Assembly (NCBI RefSeq): GCF_018130465.1
Contig: NZ_JAFCKJ010000020.1
Span: forward strand, 1 to 64,000
Direction of reading: 5' to 3'
DNA: 64,000 bases
DNA from: Bradyrhizobium canariense
GTDB lineage: Bacteria > Pseudomonadota > Alphaproteobacteria > Rhizobiales > Xanthobacteraceae
Of this stretch, positions 62,994-64,000 are shown one piece after another; the stretch's first letter is position 1; each line of letters starts with the position of its first letter. A model generated the notes under the pieces. That model was not told the origin of the DNA. It searched no databases and saw nothing but the letters and a program-made list of their open reading frames with translations. The position numbers were made by a program, and so were the translations under genes.

Positions 62994-63875
62994 ATGACGG
63001 AGGCCGGACGACATCGTCGCTGGTTGTTTTCACTGAGTATCCTGGTTGCGTCTTGCGCGTTCGGCGACGTCGCCATCGCGCAGACCAACGAGACGGGTGA
63101 CCTCTCGTTCGAGCTGGTCGACCCCAAGGTGCTGCGCGTCTGCGCCGACCCGCGCAATCTGCCGTTCTCGAACGAGAAGGGCGAGGGGTTCGAGAACAAG
63201 CTTGCCGAGTTGTTTGCGGACAAGCTCCAGAAGAAGCTCGACTACGTCTTTTTTCCGCAAGCCACCGGCTTCGTGCGCATGACGCTCGGCTCGCATCGCT
63301 GCGATGTCATCATGGGCTTCCCCCAAGGCGATGACCTCGTGCAAGGCACCAATCCCTATTACCGCACGAGTTATGCCCTGGTCGCGAAAGCAGGCAGCGG
63401 GCTGGAGGAGGTCGACACGCTCGAGGATGCCAGGTTGAAGGGCAAGCATGTCGGCATCGTCGCCGGCACGCCGCCTGCGACCAACATGGCCCTCGCGGGA
63501 CTGATGGGTGATGCAAAGCCCTATCCGCTGATGATCGACACGCGCTACGACAATTCGGCGCAGGCAATGATCGATGATCTCACGGCGGGCAAGATTGACG
63601 CCGGCGTGCTGTGGGGACCGATGGCAGGGTTCTACGCGAAGAAGGCGGGCTCGCTTCATGTCACGCCGCTGGTGAAGGAAACCACCGGGCCAAAACTGGT
63701 CTATCGCATCGGCATGGGCGTGCGTGGCGCCGACCAGAACTGGAAGCGGCAGCTCAACAAGCTGATCCAGGAGAACCAGGGCGAGATCAACAAGATCCTG
63801 CTCGACTTCGGCGTGCCGCTGCTGGACGAGAGCGATCGGCCGCTCGGCGCGGAGACGGCCAAGAAGACGCCATGA
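62994..63875 (+). CDS. XoxJ/MxaJ-like periplasmic binding protein (second copy)
   Basis: A 293-residue solute-binding-fold protein with signal peptide (WLFSLSILVASCAFGDVAIA). The mature start VLRVCADPRNLPFSNEKGEG and FFPQATGFVRMTLGSHRCDVIMG are typical of quinoprotein dehydrogenase-associated binding proteins (XoxJ/MoxJ). A strong AGGAGGAAG precedes the ATG at 62994. It is probably cotranscribed with the CXXCW-type gene that starts ten bases after its stop. Confidence 0.88.
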   Translation: MTEAGRHRRWLFSLSILVASCAFGDVAIAQTNETGDLSFELVDPKVLRVCADPRNLPFSNEKGEGFENKLAELFADKLQKKLDYVFFPQATGFVRMTLGSHRCDVIMGFPQGDDLVQGTNPYYRTSYALVAKAGSGLEEVDTLEDARLKGKHVGIVAGTPPATNMALAGLMGDAKPYPLMIDTRYDNSAQAMIDDLTAGKIDAGVLWGPMAGFYAKKAGSLHVTPLVKETTGPKLVYRIGMGVRGADQNWKRQLNKLIQENQGEINKILLDFGVPLLDESDRPLGAETAKKTP

Positions 63876-63885
63876 GGCAGACGCG

Positions 63886-64000
63886 ATGAGGCAGCACCTT
63901 GTCGCTGCGCTGGTCGCCGCCACGCTGGTGGCGCCGGTCGTTGCGCAGCAGCAGGAGCCGTTCGAGCCCGAGGGTTATCGCACCGACAACTACCGCGCGC
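63886..64000 (+). CDS. PQQ-associated CXXCW-motif protein, N-terminal part (runs off the window)
   Basis: The first 38 codons are visible: a signal peptide (MRQHLVAALVAATLVAPVVA) and QQQEPFEPEGYRTDNYRA, which matches the opening of the PQQ-dependent catabolism-associated CXXCW-motif family. The diagnostic CXXCW motif lies beyond the window. It follows the XoxJ-like gene by ten bases. Confidence 0.7.
   Translation, partial: MRQHLVAALVAATLVAPVVAQQQEPFEPEGYRTDNYRA

Overview
The window reads as a chromosomal segment of an alphaproteobacterium of the Bradyrhizobium type. This rests on high GC, dense co-directional operons with ATGA/GTGA stop-start overlaps, the palindromic repeats typical of that group, and near-identity (from memory) of one broken gene to the Bradyrhizobium subclass B3 metallo-beta-lactamase BJP-1. 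No database search was run, so all names come from motifs, lengths and gene order.

Left part (0.6-23.6 kb). After a repeat-rich intergenic stretch come a BamA-family outer-membrane protein and a histidine-utilisation locus. hutF-hutC and an ABC transporter plus M20-type amidohydrolase lie on the minus strand; hutI-hutH-hutU diverge on the plus strand. A 20-bp perfect palindrome between the two arms is the obvious HutC operator. No hutG is seen. A TetR regulator then diverges from an eight-gene operon: a three-subunit molybdenum hydroxylase (FAD, 2Fe-2S and Mo subunits) followed by a complete LivKHMGF-type ABC importer.

Middle part (23.6-37 kb). Mixed genes: a membrane GGDEF/EAL-like protein, a frameshifted BJP-1-type beta-lactamase, a secreted esterase beside a truncated TonB-receptor remnant, an acidic low-complexity protein, tungstate-type tupA and tupB in unusual convergent orientation without an ATPase, a HisC-like aminotransferase, an FAD-linked 2-hydroxyacid dehydrogenase, a 3-hydroxybutyryl-CoA dehydrogenase and a group III truncated hemoglobin.

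Right part (37-64 kb). This is a large island for PQQ- and probably lanthanide-dependent alcohol oxidation. It has three quinoprotein dehydrogenases, all with the Asp-X-Asp signature of lanthanide enzymes. One is paired with a high-potential Rieske protein and lacks the vicinal cysteine pair. One is XoxF with its cytochrome XoxG, glutathione-dependent formaldehyde dehydrogenase and Gfa. One has a cytochrome c and a MxaJ/XoxJ-like protein. Around them lie an AraC regulator, a periplasmic Mo-type aldehyde oxidoreductase pair, lanmodulin (four EF-hands), a 26-codon pqqA without pqqBCDE, an outer-membrane protein, a NitT/TauT-type ABC transporter, several small secreted proteins, and a SoxYZ-like carrier / zinc metallohydrolase / second XoxJ-like / CXXCW-protein module that runs off the right end.

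A working picture: alcohols are oxidised in the periplasm by lanthanide-PQQ enzymes supplied by lanmodulin and PqqA-derived cofactor, electrons leave through cytochromes or a Rieske protein, and formaldehyde is oxidised in the cytoplasm through glutathione. Two genes (the beta-lactamase and a TctC-like binding protein) carry single frameshifts, which should be checked against raw reads before being treated as real pseudogenes.
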